Shown piece by piece: positions 32,800 through 46,800 of a stretch of 64,000 bases of DNA. The DNA comes from Maratus speciosus. Lineage: Eukaryota > Arthropoda > Arachnida > Araneae > Salticidae. Numbering within the stretch: the first letter of the stretch is position 1; each line of letters begins with the position of its first letter. Made by a program: the position numbers and the translations under genes. The stretch covers positions 352,805,087 to 352,869,086 of the forward strand of contig OZ010790.1 of NCBI GenBank assembly GCA_963932465.1. The letters run 5' to 3'. A model generated the notes under the pieces. The model made no database searches and was not told where the DNA came from. It saw only the letters and a program-made list of their open reading frames with translations.

Positions 32800-35700
32800 A
32801 AAATAGTTTTCTTGGTTTTATTACAGATGTTCTATTAAATTACAGTCTAACAACAAAATAACAATGGAAATCAATAAAAAAGAAATCAAGTCAAAATTAT
32901 TCATGGATAGTTTAGCAAAAATTTATTATTTGGATTATTTATTATTATTCTTTTGAAATGTGCGAAGACTCTCCTTTCTTTACGTTAATAAAATTTAATT
33001 CCGATGCATTTATGTTAGATGTATTTTCAGATACACAAGTAACAAAAACTTAAAGGGAAAAAAATAAATTAAAGCAACGTTCATTTAATCCCCAGAATAT
33101 CACCGAAAAGTAATTAAATAGATACTAAATCGAAAATAATTTATCCTTTCAATTTTTGTTTGCAAATATAAACTTGCTTGTTTTGTAGTATTGAAATTGC
33201 ACCAAACTCTGAAATTTGCAACGCGAACAATTAACTCTTACATAATAATTGTCTTTTCCGTTGAAATTCAACTTACGATACCATACAGAAAGACGGAAAT
33301 CATTAATGTTTAATCTTTGGGAAACTTATCACTTTCTCGATTGCATTCATCTCTTATATTCTGCATTTTGTGAAGTACGGTCACCGTCGACAAATAGAAA
33401 AATTGAATCGGTGAAAGTGAGATCGTCATTGCAGCCAGAATCATGCTATACATTCGGAGAAGGTTCTTTCGCATTTTTGGATATTGTTAATAAATAGATA
33501 AAACAACGGTCCTAAAAATTTATCTTTAAGCCCTACTATTTTTCTTTGTATTTTCTCTTATATCGGCTTTCGTTACTTATTGTTGCATGTCTAAATGGCT
33601 GTTATTGTGGATTGAGAGTTTGAATGCGAGGATAGTGTATGCAATAGATGGTTTAAATGTTTTTTTTTTTCTCTTTTATGAAGATGTGTTCACTGTAAAT
33701 TTGTAAAACCATTTACAAAAACTTTTATTTACATATTTTTAATTATTATTAAAATATTTAAATATATATATTAAATATTTCAAATTAATAGATTTGAAAA
33801 ATATAGTATCATACCATTTTTAAATTTAAAGTTGTGTCAATTGCAGGAAACCTGGAGATCACTGAATGACATATGACAAGTACGACCATCAGTAGATCAA
33901 GCAAAAACAGTTTAATGACAAAAATATTTTGCATTTTCGAATTCGGGATAGAACATTTATTAATTTTCGACACTAAAATAATTAGTTTTTATTTGACCGT
34001 AAATTGAAAATAATAATCCGACAAACAATGGGTTAATGTTAAATTCATTTATAATCGTTGCACAACACCGGGTAGCTTTTGAGGCATAATTCATGTTCTA
34101 TTTAAAAGAATGAGTTATAGTTTTCAATGCACAGATTTTAAGCTTCTAGTATTATATTTTAATACAAATTTCAAATTAATTATTTTTTTCAAATATTTAC
34201 CTTGAAAATATATATTATTGTATATTTAAAATATATATATATCAATTTTTAATACAGAAATCGAGTTCTAGAAACTTCGAATCTAAAATTACAACCGATT
34301 CCAACAAATGGTTATTGAGCTATGCTTAAAAAAATACCTACATGTTTTGCAATCTATTTAGCAAAGATTATCAATTTAACATTAGGATAAATTTCAAACC
34401 TTCAAAATTCCTAAATTGCTTAACCGAATAACATCCCGTTTGATATTCAAATATAAGTTTTACGAAAAATGTCAATTATATTGTCTAATTGGTTATTCTT
34501 ATAACATTTTCAATGGTTGTTACACTGTTACTATGCTGACGACGATTTCGACGGATTTACACGTTGTAGAGGTCACATATCCCGAAAAAACATGTTTTTA
34601 TAAAATATTTATCTGTCCGTGGGTATGCATGTCCGTTTCTGTGTGTGTGTCATCTGTTTATAATCGAAAAGTTTATGGAGTTATGCATCAAAGTACATAT
34701 GATTTTATAAATGTCCAGCAGGTTTTAGATTGAAAGATATTCTGTTATACATAGTACTTCCCAGAAATTCCAGTTTTTATTTTATGTATAAAATTTTTTT
34801 CACCTTCTTGTTATTTTTTAATAATAACCATTAAGTAATATAAAATATGATTCCCTTCCCCGCTTCCCGTATTTTATCTGCTCCATTTTATGTGCGTTCG
34901 TAATTATATGTTTACGTAGCACCTATAGTCGTCCTCTGATACGTCCATCCGTCCGTCTGTTTGCATATAACACCGCAAAACTACCCAACCGAAAGGCATG
35001 GAACTTGATATATATAATTGTTGAAGATTTCTAAATTTTATGAAAATCAAATCAAAATTTGAAAGGATATTATTAAATATTTTCTTCATTCTATTAAATC
35101 CTATCATACGTAACTAAATCAATGTCATCCCATAAAAGGTAATGATTCTAGGTTGCCATGTTGATAATTTCATATTTAAGATGGAATAATATTAGTTGCC
35201 ATGTTGATAATTTCATATTTAAGATGGAATAATATTAGTTCCGTATCAATGGATTTAATATATATGATCGTATTAAAATTTATATACATGCATTTTTTCA
35301 TTAAAGTGAAACAGATTTTGCACCAAGATCTGAATATTTTTAAAATTAGCACGAACGCACCCCATTTACCACGTTTGACATACAATTTCTGAGTTGTTCC
35401 TCCTTATCTGAGCACACGGAGTGGAAATTTTAGATATGACAGAGGAAAGCAAAGAAAGCTTTTTGATTTTATCATTTAGTACCTCATATTTATACGGTTG
35501 TTTATATCTGTATAAATTTTATTTTAAGGAACCAAATCTAAGCACGTCCGTTACAAATTCAACATAGTACCAGTTACAGCTGTAGTTAAAATATTGTTGG
35601 CTTGGGAAAAAAAATCTGCTTTCTCGATGTTGAAATCTGAACCGAGAGCGTCCAGAACAGAGCCTAAACTGAATGTATTTCTTTTTTAAGTAATCTTGCA

Positions 35701-38700
35701 CGCGAATAGAAAACATTTTCTGATAACAACAAAAAAATAATGATAAAATAAAAAATCTCTATGAGTGTCAAAAAGATTGATAAAAAGATTTATTGATAAA
35801 GAAGGAGGTCCTTTAAAAAAAAAATTAATCTTTGTTGGGACGTCTGTCTCCGTACATTTCGATATCGAAGTAGTTAATATTTCCCTGCAAACAGACTCCA
35901 ATCCGATACCAACGATATCCAAATGATACTGACGGAGTTACAAATCAGGCCCTTAAACAACATTAAGGGAGCAGTAGCCGAATTTTTACTACTTATTTTA
36001 TTTTCAAGAGTAACTCATTTCATTTTTGTAACATCTGCAAAATATCATTCCCCGTGGTCGATCTATCCATCTACTAACTAAATGAAACTTCAGAATAATT
36101 TTTTTGAAAATCTTAGGTTCTATTTTAATTTGAAAAAAATGTCAAAAGGGGTCCAAATTTAGCTACTGTTCGACTAAGTTGGACCACCAGTCTCCTAAAT
36201 TGGAATAAAAAAATATTACGCTGTTTTAATGAGTACAGAATATAACTAATTTTCTTAAAAGCAAAATTTGCGATTAATGGAACAATGAAACAGAACAGCA
36301 GCATTGAAATACAATAAAACTAAATATCTGAAAATAAGCTAAATTGCTTTAAATCAAAATGTATTCAAAATATAAATAAAAAGTTATAAGTAATTAAGAA
36401 TAGAAATTATGGAACTAATATCCTTCAGGAGGAAAATTTCTAAATTCAAAACTGTAAGTTAAATATTCCGTAGGAATAAAGATTTCAAGAAAATAAATAC
36501 ATTTACATACAAAATAAAAGTATATCAAACAAAATTTAATGGATAACCATGTAAAATATATTTTTTTACCCAAACTAAGCTAATAATTGCTAAACGAGAT
36601 TGATTTTTTTATGTTTATATAAGCCTAAACTGTACAAAGAAATTGATCTAGATATACAAGAAAAAATTAATTAAAATGCTCAAAAAGTTGCATGGGGATA
36701 GTAATCCATTATAAAATATTAAAAAATTAAAAAATAGGGTCCAAACGGTACAGCCCTCGATGTTCATTTCTTACTTTTCAAATTTATGATCTTATATCTG
36801 GTCCAATTTAACCAATTCAAATTGCTCCAATTAAGGCCACTGCGCCATTTTTAAAATGATATAATCTTATGACTAGGAACAAAAACGAAATCAAACAAAT
36901 GCGCAATAAACACATGAATCTAGTATGTATAATAAATATGTATATTGTATATATGAAATATGTATATTAAAACATAACAACTTACTTTATTTTTAAAGTA
37001 TTATCTTACGTTTAGTTTAAAAAAAAGTAGATCAAAACAGCTAATTTTAAGTTTTTAAAAATTGTCTGCAAACAGGACGTGGAAGGTTGGTGCTTCTTCT
37101 AATCATAAATGCCGTCATTCTTATGAGTTCGATTTCAGCGGTTGATGGCGTCTCTTTCTGTAATTAAAGGCAGAATTTCAGCGGTCCATAAAGCGGCGGT
37201 CCAAATATGGTTAATCTCCTTTATACAAGCAAATGATACCCACTAGATACGTTTGACTTCGATTATTTGCACCATTTCGGTATGATTTAAAATTCTGCCT
37301 GGATTCAGCGCCTAGTGCTTTCATCGCGATCTATCGCTTATATTCGAACCTTAAAACGGAAATCATAGTCATAAAATTCCTGACATCATACAATACTCTA
37401 CTGCAAGAATTTCTTTACTAGCTTTCGCCGTTTGGAAATTATTTTTAAAGTAGTCGGCCATTATGATAGTAATTGTACCTTAAAGGATGAGCGCACTATT
37501 TTAATTATCTGTAGCTTTAATCTCGTCAGTATAGCACACTACAGTGCTATGCAAAATTGGCAAGTTTTCTTTGAGAAGAGTTATAAAAATTTATAATTTT
37601 AAAATATATTATCTACTCGGATAACACTTGCCAAAAATTAAACATGGAATTCAATCTGCCATCCATTGAGCATAAACCTTGTGTGTATTTCTAGTGAATT
37701 GAGTCACATTTCTAGGCACTCACATAATTCTAATTTCAATTTCAATTATGTACGTAGGTTTTCTCGATAAAAGTATATGCATCTTTGACAGTAATAAATA
37801 TCTTTAGAGAAACGTTAATCACTTTTTCTTGAAAATGGCAAATGCATTTAATCAGCATCCGTGATCTTGTATTATTTTGCATCACGATATGAAAGTTTAA
37901 TCACATTCAATGTAAAATGAGACTGTTCGCGAAAGTTTCGGATAAAAATATTTTTGGCCAGCCTGGAATTAACATCATTATAGCAATTGTTTAATCATCT
38001 GAAGGAAATTTCTCGAAATAATTTAATATGGTGTGTCGTCGAAGAAGTTTCTGCGTATCTGCCTTGCCTTTCAGTATCGTAATACATTCCTAAATTCAAT
38101 CCCTCAGGTGATAAGTTGATAGGATGATAGAAAATATAATATCACATTCTTATTAAAGAAATCAATGTTACTTTTACCTGTTTTTGTTAATTTGAAAGCC
38201 AACTTAGTTAATAAAATCTTATTACTTTTTGTAAAAAGAGCAAAGCTTACGTTTTAGATAATGTAAAAAATATAACGCATGAGTCCCTTTAATGTCAAAT
38301 TATATGTGCAAATTCAAATTTATTCTCTATAAATACATACGTATTATCCTCGTATTATCTTAACCAGGTGCTATCTTATCTACACCCTTGTTTTAATAAT
38401 TACACTACATTTTGGAGCAGAACGAAAATTTTTTAACACATTTACAAAGTTAATTACTTGTATAATTTTTAAAGTTATATTAAAATACAGCGGAAAATAT
38501 TTTGTCTACAAACACAACTTTCTATTTTTTTCAATAAAAACACAGATTTAACATAATATTTAAGATTTCGATAAATGAAATTTTAATGGATATTTAAATT
38601 AATGATGTTTATCTTTTGCACTGAGAATTTCTCAAACAAGATATTTCAAAATGTCTTCGACTAACATTCTAGCAGAATTTTATGCAAGCGCTTGTTATTC

Positions 38701-39829
38701 CCTTGATAGGAATGAAACATTTTTGAATTATCATTCGAGCTGTAGCAATAAATTAAATTTTGATTATAAACGCTACTGGAAATGGAAACAGTTTGGTTCA
38801 GTGAACATTTATTATATGATAATAAAGCTCTAATTTAAAGTTATTTCATGAAAATGCTAATGCTAAGGGAACAATTTACACTTAATATTTGACTTCTGAA
38901 TAATGTTTGTTTCAACTAAGGTAGGATAACTGAAGAGATGTTCGAAGTATGATCAAGTAGAATTCTTACTAAAACATTTTGTTTTTAACATCCCAGTGAA
39001 AAGTTTTAATCGCTATGTTATGGGAACAATTTAAAATCTGTTTTTTGTTAAATTAGAAAAGCTACGATGGATTTTTCTTTTTCTTTTTACGTCATTAGAA
39101 TTTATCTCAATGTTCCATTCGACAGACGATTTTTTTGCTTTCTAATAAAAACTGATTACTGAAGCTTGAATCTGTGAAAATAAATGTCCATTTCTTGAAA
39201 AATACAACATAATAACATTGTTATTTTCACTATTTAATACAATAACAGTTAATTTCAATTCGAAAATGAATGTCAAACAAAGAAGTCTAATAATCCCCAA
39301 TGTTTTCCCTTGTATCCTTTTTACACACAAAACTGCAGCAATAAACAAATGAAGAGAGCATAATATTTCAACGATAGATAAAAATCTAAAATAAAAGACA
39401 ATTTACTTACTAATCTAGAATTTGCAAAGACGGAAGCAGATTTGACGTTATGGTAACATGTGGCTATGATTTAACTACTAAAACATACAATTAATAAAAA
39501 TAAATATACTGCTGCCCTCAGGTGTGAAAAATTAAGAACAATATTGTAAGAAAATATTTTAGTGCTGCCATCTATAGGTAATGATTAGAGTGAAATCAAA
39601 AGGGGAAATTTCAAGATACAGTAATGACCTGTAATTGATAAATTTCAATAATAGAAAGAAAAATATGAAATAAATTAAAATTTATTAAAAAATAGAATGA
39701 GAAATATAGGAAAAAGCTTAAATAAATAAATAACCGGGTCATCTATTTCAAAGTCAGAAGTTTTATTCTGGTCCATATAATGAGCAGATTGTAAGTTGAG
39801 GAAATACTCATTTTTCAAACACTTCTAAA
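32800..39829. other. No supported gene; A+T-rich sequence
   Basis: Seven kilobases with only chance ORFs up to 105 codons. There is an exact 43-bp tandem duplication (35153-35238), short TA runs (for example about 34230-34241) and GTCCGTCTGT-like simple words near 34610 and 34950. I recognise no transposon ends or host exons. Confidence 0.5.
35153..35238 (+). repeat. Exact 43-bp tandem duplication
   Basis: TTGCCATGTTGATAATTTCA... (35153-35195) is repeated without change at 35196-35238. Identity of the copies indicates a recent event, or possibly an assembly artefact. Confidence 0.95.
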
Positions 39830-39865
39830 AATGATTCATAAGAGTCTCGCGCAAACGGAAGCGTT

Positions 39866-40640
39866 TCACCAAAGGATCCATGTTGCTGGGAAGATTACAT
39901 CGTTCACTTTTATAGTTAGGTAACAAATGATAGGTTTTAGAGGTGCTATAGATTGTTGGCCAGGTCGTGCGTTAAATTTGTTGAAGATTGCACGTTTGTT
40001 TATGACTGATTTTATGCACTGTCTGGATCTTAAAATCCAAAACATTTCATGAATTTCTACTAATGTACTGGACACTCCTGAATGAAAAACTTTTTCATGT
40101 GCATCTTTCACGATTATTTCAGTAAGTTTATGTTTTGCAGGAATTACAACAGGTTGTTTTTCATAAAATGAGGAACCAGACTTTTGTAACCGTCATCGTA
40201 CCAACAGCAAATCTTCATCTGAAAACATAGGATTTAACTGAAGAAAATTCGACTCTTTAGGGACACTCTTCTTATATTTAAAGCATCTTATAACTTCAGG
40301 AAAACTTTCTTCCTGCACTAGTTTTAACCCAAAATTTTCAGCAGGTAATATTTCCTCAGCTGATAATTTCGAAAAATCTCTTTTTTCCACCTTAAATTTT
40401 ATATTAGAAATAAATCTAAATGCCCATGCAGTTACTCGATACAATTTCTTTAGGGAGCTGTACTTTTCCAGATTAAAAAATGAAATTTTATCAGCGTTAT
40501 TTGTTTTAACAACACAAGAAAAAGTTGTTAAATTTCTAGAATTCTCTTCAGAAAAAAAAAAAAAAAACAGGTAATTGTGTTGCAGATGTTTTAACCCTAG
40601 ACCACTGATCTTCGGGCAAGGAAAGCAATTCAGGACCATA
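39866..40640 (-). pseudogene. RNase H end, linker and integrase zinc-binding region of the old BEL/Pao element
   Basis: Directly after the RNase H start, the reading jumps to GPELLSLPEDQW (about 40640-40605), which lies about 250 residues further on in the family. So most of RNase H is deleted. 40657-40193 has the linker (SSLKKLYRVTAWAFRFI, then KSVPKESNFLQLNP), with a homopolymer frame change at 40552-40567. 40111-39866 has KVFHSGVSSTLVEIHEMFWI and RPGQQSIAPLKP, the HHCC-type integrase N-terminal domain. The DDE core is missing or too diverged. Confidence 0.82.
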
Positions 40641-42242
40641 AGCATTAGGGTTAGCATCAGTAAAAATATGCTACTGGAAATGCTCCTTTTCCATGATCAT
40701 ATTGATAAAGTACTGCCTGGGAATTTTCAAGTGTGCGAGATCTGGGATTTCTGAAGGACAATTTTGCCAATCATTTTCTAGTTCAACAGCAAAACTTTTA
40801 CCCCATGATATTCTCATTATCCATAAATATCGTAAGAGGCATTGGATATGAATAATAAAAGGGGCAATAAATCTGGCTGGATCAAACAACGTAGCTGCAA
40901 TTTTCCAAATATTCCACTTAGTACAGCATCCATTATTTAACTTTGATAGAAATGGTCATAATTCTAGTCCAAAATTATCTTTTGTATTGTTCCATTCTAA
41001 TCCTAAAACTTTTAGGGAAGCATTTGGTGGTTCGGAACATGAAATTTATATGTTTTCATCAAAGCATTTTTTATCAAGCTCCTCAGAATTACTTTCAAAT
41101 TTTCTGAACTTCATCCCCCTTTCTTTCAAAATATCAACAGCTACTTTAGATAAGTTAAAAGCTTCTGGAACATAGTTTTCTCCTGAAAAGAAATCATCTA
41201 CACAAAGATAAGAATTTAGGATTTGAAATATTTTGTTATGATATGTTTTTATATTATTAATGTGGTGCTTAATAGTACAAGCAAGGATAAAGGGACTGCA
41301 GGTGACACCAAAAGTAGCTCTGGGCATTCTATAGGGTACTGTGTTTTTATTCTTATCAAAACCTTCATAATATAAGAATCTAAGATAATTGCAATCTTCT
41401 TCGGCTACAGATATTTGTAAAAATTCTTTTTCAATATCAGCCGAAAAAGCAGTTTTATGTAAACGGAATTTCAAAATTATATCTAAAACATTAGGATTCA
41501 AGTTAGGGCCATGATTCTAACATACGTTTAATGATAGAGAATCATCATATTTTGAAGAAGCATCATAGACTATGCGCAATTTTTTTGTAGTTTTGTTGTC
41601 ACGGATAACAGGTCTGTGTGTCATGTAACAGCAATTATTAGAATGTTTCTCGGAGCACAATTCTATTACACCCTCATTAAACTGCTCTAACAAAATGAAG
41701 TTATATTCTTTAAGTAACAAATCATTTTTCTGGAATTTATTTTCTAAACTGGAAACCGCTTCCTTGCTTCTTCAAGATTATTTCTAAGCAATTCACGAGA
41801 ATTGTTCCACAATAATTTTGTTTCATAACGCCCATTTACGAATTTTAAATTTTCTTTAAATTCTTTTATTACCTCAAGATCGGTAACTTTATGTTCATTG
41901 CTTTCAGCAATGCCAATTACTTCGTGATCCCAAAATGCTTTCAGCGTAGTATTTATATTTTCAACTGAAAGACGCAAACAAGCTACTTGTTTTTTATTCG
42001 ACTCTATCTGCCCTTACACGGTATGACCGAAAATAGTTTCTACAAAGTATAACTCGTTTATCAATTTTCACTCAATTCCTTATGATATTTTCCGCAAAAA
42101 GTCAGACTCTATCAAAATATTCATTTCCTGTTCAAGACCTGTATCAAGAGGCTTATAGCCCCTTTTCTCATTATGTCTAGAAGTTCTGGTTGTAGGGTTT
42201 TTACAAAAGCTCCTGTTATATTACACATGGGAACATACATTT
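40640..42242 (-). pseudogene. Reverse transcriptase region of the old BEL/Pao element
   Basis: 42242 to about 42000 has the protease end (EQEMNILIESDF and ETIFGHTV). 41977-41744 is the connector. 41720-41517 has TKKLRIVYDASSKYDDSLSL. 41501-41046 has NPNVLDIILKFRLHKTAFSA, DIEKEFLQISVAEED and LCVDDFFSGEN, the catalytic DD box. 40889 to about 40640 has MFDPARFIAPF, then HIFTDANPNAYG, the start of RNase H. Stops and frame changes separate the pieces. The homologous blocks of the young element at 46.1-47.1 kb align in order. Confidence 0.88.
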
Positions 42243-42539
42243 TGTTGACTTAGATTTGGTACTTGTTTTTGGCTAATTTTTGATATCGAAATCCAAAAAT
42301 AACTCCAATTTTTTTTTTATCACGTCAACTTTTTAAGCTACAGGATACCCTTCAAATTCATACTTAATTTGAATACAAAGGAAAATAAAGAAAAAATACC
42401 AAATACATTATTTATACAACGGCTGTATAAACTTACTAATAAGCTACATTGTGTTCATAGAAGTACAAAAATCCTTTTACAAAACAAAAAAAGTACATAT
42501 TAAGGTAAAACATTTCGCTTGTAGCTTTTCCTGGAGTGT

Positions 42540-43449
42540 TCAAATTGTGGACAATCTCGCTTGATGCTCCAACAATACATCAGCCATCATATGTTCATCT
42601 CATCTACCTTGATACCGTTTTTTTATGAGCTTGAAATCTTGGTGAAATCCCTCACTCTGCTCATCACTGATTGCACCATGATTTTCTGGAAAGTCATCAA
42701 AATGGCTATGCAGAAAATGAAGTTTAATGCTCTTTTTGCAACTAAGCATTTTGAAGCTCGCTAAAATGTTGCTGGACAATTTCGGTGTAATTTTCATTTC
42801 CGAGAAAGTCTTCGACAAGTTTTTTGAATGCCAACCAAGCTTTCTTTTTGAGTTCTGTCTTTTTCCGATGAAATAGTCATCTCTAATGAGCTGCTGAATC
42901 TGTAAACCGTTAAATACACCTCCCTTTATCTTTTCAAATGAAAGGTTTAAAAGTTTCCAAATGAAAAACTTCAAACAGTCTCCTTCAGTTGATAGAGCTT
43001 TCATGAACTGCTTCATTAGACCCAGTTTTATATACAGAGTTGGAAATATGATATTCTGTCTATGGACAAGTGGCTGATGCAAAGTGTTTGGATCCCCAGG
43101 ATTGTAGTTAGATCTTGGAGGACAATTCGACTGGAACCAGTGCTTCTCAAGAGCTCTATTGTTTCATATACACAAAAACTGGGATACTTATTATATCCAG
43201 GTTGCTGGCCAAGAAGGAAGCAGACCATTTTAATGCCAACACAGTTGATTCTTTTGTGCATGTGATATTGCAAAAAATCAATGGCTCTCTTAATGTCCCC
43301 TTATTCTTTGCGCAAATAAACTGTCCCAATGTGACCGCTCCAAATAAATTTCCATTGTGAAGGAGTACGCACTTCAAGATCCTCTTTGAGCTATCGATTA
43401 ACAATCGCCCTTCAGTTGCGGTATAGGATGGAATTCCCAACTCCTCCAT
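42540..43449 (-). pseudogene. Uncharacterised transposon-associated protein, main part
   Basis: Minus strand, three frames: 43449 onward has RLLIDSSKRILKCVLLHNGN. About 43230-43150 has VCFLLGQQPGYNKYPSF. 43082-42600 has PLVHRQNIIFPTLYIKLGLM, then LHSHFDDFPENHGAISDEQS and RYQGR. There a TGA replaces what in relatives is a conserved Trp, before DEHMMAD. I recognise this as a family with very many copies in invertebrate genomes, usually labelled uncharacterised. No catalytic motif is known to me. The dispersed copies suggest that it is carried by a mobile element. At least two frameshifts and one nonsense change make it a pseudogene. Confidence 0.7.
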
Positions 43450-43468
43450 TAAAGCATGTACATTATGG

Positions 43469-43763
43469 TGTTACTGATCGTAATTAAAATCTCCCGTACG
43501 AGGGCGCTGTGTCAGCGCCGTAATTTTATTTATTATTCCAATCGTCTGCGTGTTGACGATAGATTGTAATTTAGTTACTAGTGAGTGGAAACACTGAATT
43601 TTTGTTGTTGTTATTGAGATAATGGAATGTTTGATTTGGAAACGGCCAGAGAGACTGTTTCACTCTTAACAATTATTGTTTTAAAATAAAGAAATATACA
43701 GTTCACTGCGAAGAGTTCCTTAAAAATGGTGTCACTGAGTAACTTATTAATTTATTCTTAACA
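43469..43763 (+). repeat. 5' LTR of the young BEL/Pao element
   Basis: Starts TGTTACTG and ends CTTAACA. It contains a GC-rich hairpin (GGGCGCTGTGTCAGCGCC, 43502-43519) and a poly-A signal AATAAA near 43685. It is identical by eye to 49369-49663. Confidence 0.97.
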
Positions 43764-43768
43764 AAAAT

Positions 43769-43783
43769 TGGTCCGTCGAGGCC
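43769..43783 (+). promoter_or_regulatory. Primer-binding site of the young BEL/Pao element
   Basis: TGGTCCGTCGAGGCC starts five bases after the 5' LTR. It begins with TGG, complementary to a tRNA 3' CCA end. I did not identify the tRNA. Confidence 0.75.
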
Positions 43784-43872
43784 AAAGTAAACGGATTTAT
43801 CGTTTGCTTTTAGAGTCAAGAATCAGCGACGAGACTTGGTTTCTTCGAATAAGGTAGGACTTTTTCTTTAAC

Positions 43873-46800
43873 ATGTCTACTGAATTAAAAAAATATTTTG
43901 ACAAAAAAAAGAGTTTTAAAATGTAAAATTACTAAATTTGTGAGTGAAATTAAATTAAGCGACTCTGATGAATGTTCTTTAGAACTTGTAAATACGAAAT
44001 GTGATCAATTCAATACAGAATTGAAAGAAACGTTTGATAAAATTTATTCATTGTGCGATGAGGAGGAAATTGATAAATATATCGATGAACAATCATCGAT
44101 TGAAAAAGAGTTAGATGAAACTTGGTTAAAAATTAAAAGAGCGAAACAAAAACAAATAAATGTTCTTAATGAATCAAAGCCGAAACAAGAGAATAGTGTA
44201 ACGGAAGTTCGACTTCCCACGATTAATCTACCTTCTTTTAGTGGAAACGTACAGGATTGGATATATTTTAGTGATCTTTTTAAATCTAGCGTTCACAATA
44301 ATAGCGCACTTTCGGGTGCTCAAAAGTTATCATATTTGAAATCTTCGCTTCATTCTGAAGCTGCAAAAGTTGTACAAAGTATAACGATTTCAGATGATAA
44401 TTATCAAACAGCGTGGTCCTTATTAGAGGAAAGATATTCCAATAAAAGACAACAAGTGTTTGCTCACATTAAAAAATTAATGTCCATTAATTCAATACAA
44501 AGTGAAACACCTAGTGCTATTCTTAATTTAGCAGATACCGCCAGTGAATGTATCAGATCTCTAGAAATTCTCGATCAAAAAATTGAAGGGTTTGCGGATA
44601 CAATAATAACTTATATATTGTGGCAGAAATTAGATGGGTCCACAAAATTATGGTTTGAACGTGAACAAAAAAAAGACGAGCTACCAAAATTAAAAGAATT
44701 AATCGAGTTTTTAAAAAGACAAGCGAGAACACTGCAAGTTTCCAAAGCTCTTATAAATAATGTAACTCCTAAACGCAATGCTCAACAACGAATCACTAAT
44801 ATGGTATCTACATCTAATGGTAAAAACTCAAAAACATTTAAATGTGTTAAGTGTCAGAGTAATGAATTCCACGGTTTGCACAAATGTCCAGAATTCTTAA
44901 ATCTTTCAGTGGCTTCTAGATATGAATTCGTAAAGAAAAATAATATTTGTTTTAACTGTTTAAAATTCCACTCGGTTAGAAATTGTAAATCTACTTATTC
45001 TTGTCGGAAATGTATGAAAAAACATTCGAGTTTACTGCATTTCGAGAATGAAAATGAAAAGCAAATTCAAAACAGCGATAGAAAAAATGAATTTATTTCA
45101 AAACCCGAGGTCAGTGATTGCAATACCCAAAACCAGAATCAAATCATAGCGCATTCAAATCTAGACCCGAATGCTGCAACATTTCACATTTCTAACGAAA
45201 GAGTATTTTCAGGTACATCTGTTTGTGAGATGAATTATTTAAGTTCTGGCATCTTATCAACTGTCATTGTTTATATTAAAAATAAATTTGGTGAATTTAA
45301 GCCGTTAAGAGGTTTGATTGATGCTGGATCAATGAGTAGTTTCATTACGATTCAGTGTGCTGATTATTTAGGAATTAAGAAAGAAAAAATAAAAGTTGCG
45401 GTTTCAGGATTAAATGGCATCTTCGTGAATATTAACTCCAAGGTAAAAGCATTAATTTCGAACAATTCAAATTTTAAGGCGGAAATAGAACTTCTTTGTG
45501 TACCAAAAATATCGGATACTATTCCAGTAAATCGGATTAACGTTCCAACAGAACATTACCCGAATAACATTAAATTAGCGGATCCAGAATTTTACAAACC
45601 TGGAAAAATTCATGTTCTTTTGGGAGCTCAAATATTTTATGATCTTTTAGAAGTCGGTCGAATTGAAGTCCCCAATTCTAATTTAAAATTCCAAAACTCG
45701 GTATTTGGATTCATTGCCTGTGGAAGCGTATTAAATCCTGACAATCAAATCACGCAAAATACTCATTGTGGGCTTGTTTGTAACTATGAAGATTTGACAA
45801 AAGAAGTTCAAAAATTCTTTCAGTTAGAAACATTAGGGATAAAAGATGATCCCACATGTACTGACGAAGATAGAGCATTAGAAATATTCGAAAAATCTGT
45901 ATCTTATAAAAATAAACGTTACGAAGTTACCTTACCATGGAAAAAAGATTGGCGAGAAATGAACGACAATCTCAAAATAGCCAATAATAGACTAAACTGT
46001 CTTAAAGTGAAAATGAAGCGAAAATTAGAGCTTCGTGCTCAATATTGTGAGACTTTGAAAGATTATGAAAATAAAGGAATCATAGAAAAAATAGCGGAAA
46101 CGCACAAGCCAGTGGAGAAACCACTTTTTTATCTTCCACATCAACCTGTCTTTAGACAAAGCCTGACAACAAAAATGAGAGTAGTCTTCGATGCCAGCTC
46201 ACACGATGTTGGCGAATTGTCGTTAAATGATTGTCTTTGGCCAGGTCCAAATCTAAATCCAAACGTATTCGATCTACTTATCAATTTTAGATTAAACAAA
46301 ATAGAATTGATAGGTGATATAGAAAAAGCCTTTCTGCAGATATCCCTAGCGGAGAAAGACAGAGATGCAGTGAGATTTTTATGGATTGGAGATAGAGGTA
46401 TAGAAATATATCGCTTCAACCGAGTTCTTTTTGGTATGAATGCTTCACCGTTTCTTCTTGCTGCTACTCTAAGAAAACATATCAAGAAATTTCAAGTTAG
46501 ATATCCTACAACAACAAAGTTATTAGATAGGTGCCTCTACGTTGATGATTTCATCGCTGGTGCTGACAACTTGCAAGATGCGTTAGAAATCTCTCGAAAT
46601 GCTGTTTATATTATGAGCGAGGCAAGTATGAAACTCAGAAAATGGTCAACTAATGATAACGATTCGATGGAGCAATGGAAACAAGAAGGGTTTGATACTC
46701 AGCCTCTACACAACCCAATTGAATTAGGATTTGACTCAACAAAGGTTCTAGGAATGTCTTGGCATACGAGTGAAGATTGCTTTATCGTAGATGTAAAAGG

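Noticed and set aside
33249..34733. ORFs of 82 and 105 codons as possible host exons
   Set aside because: No recognisable domain, no convincing splice context, and the length is within expectation for this much random A+T-rich sequence in six frames.
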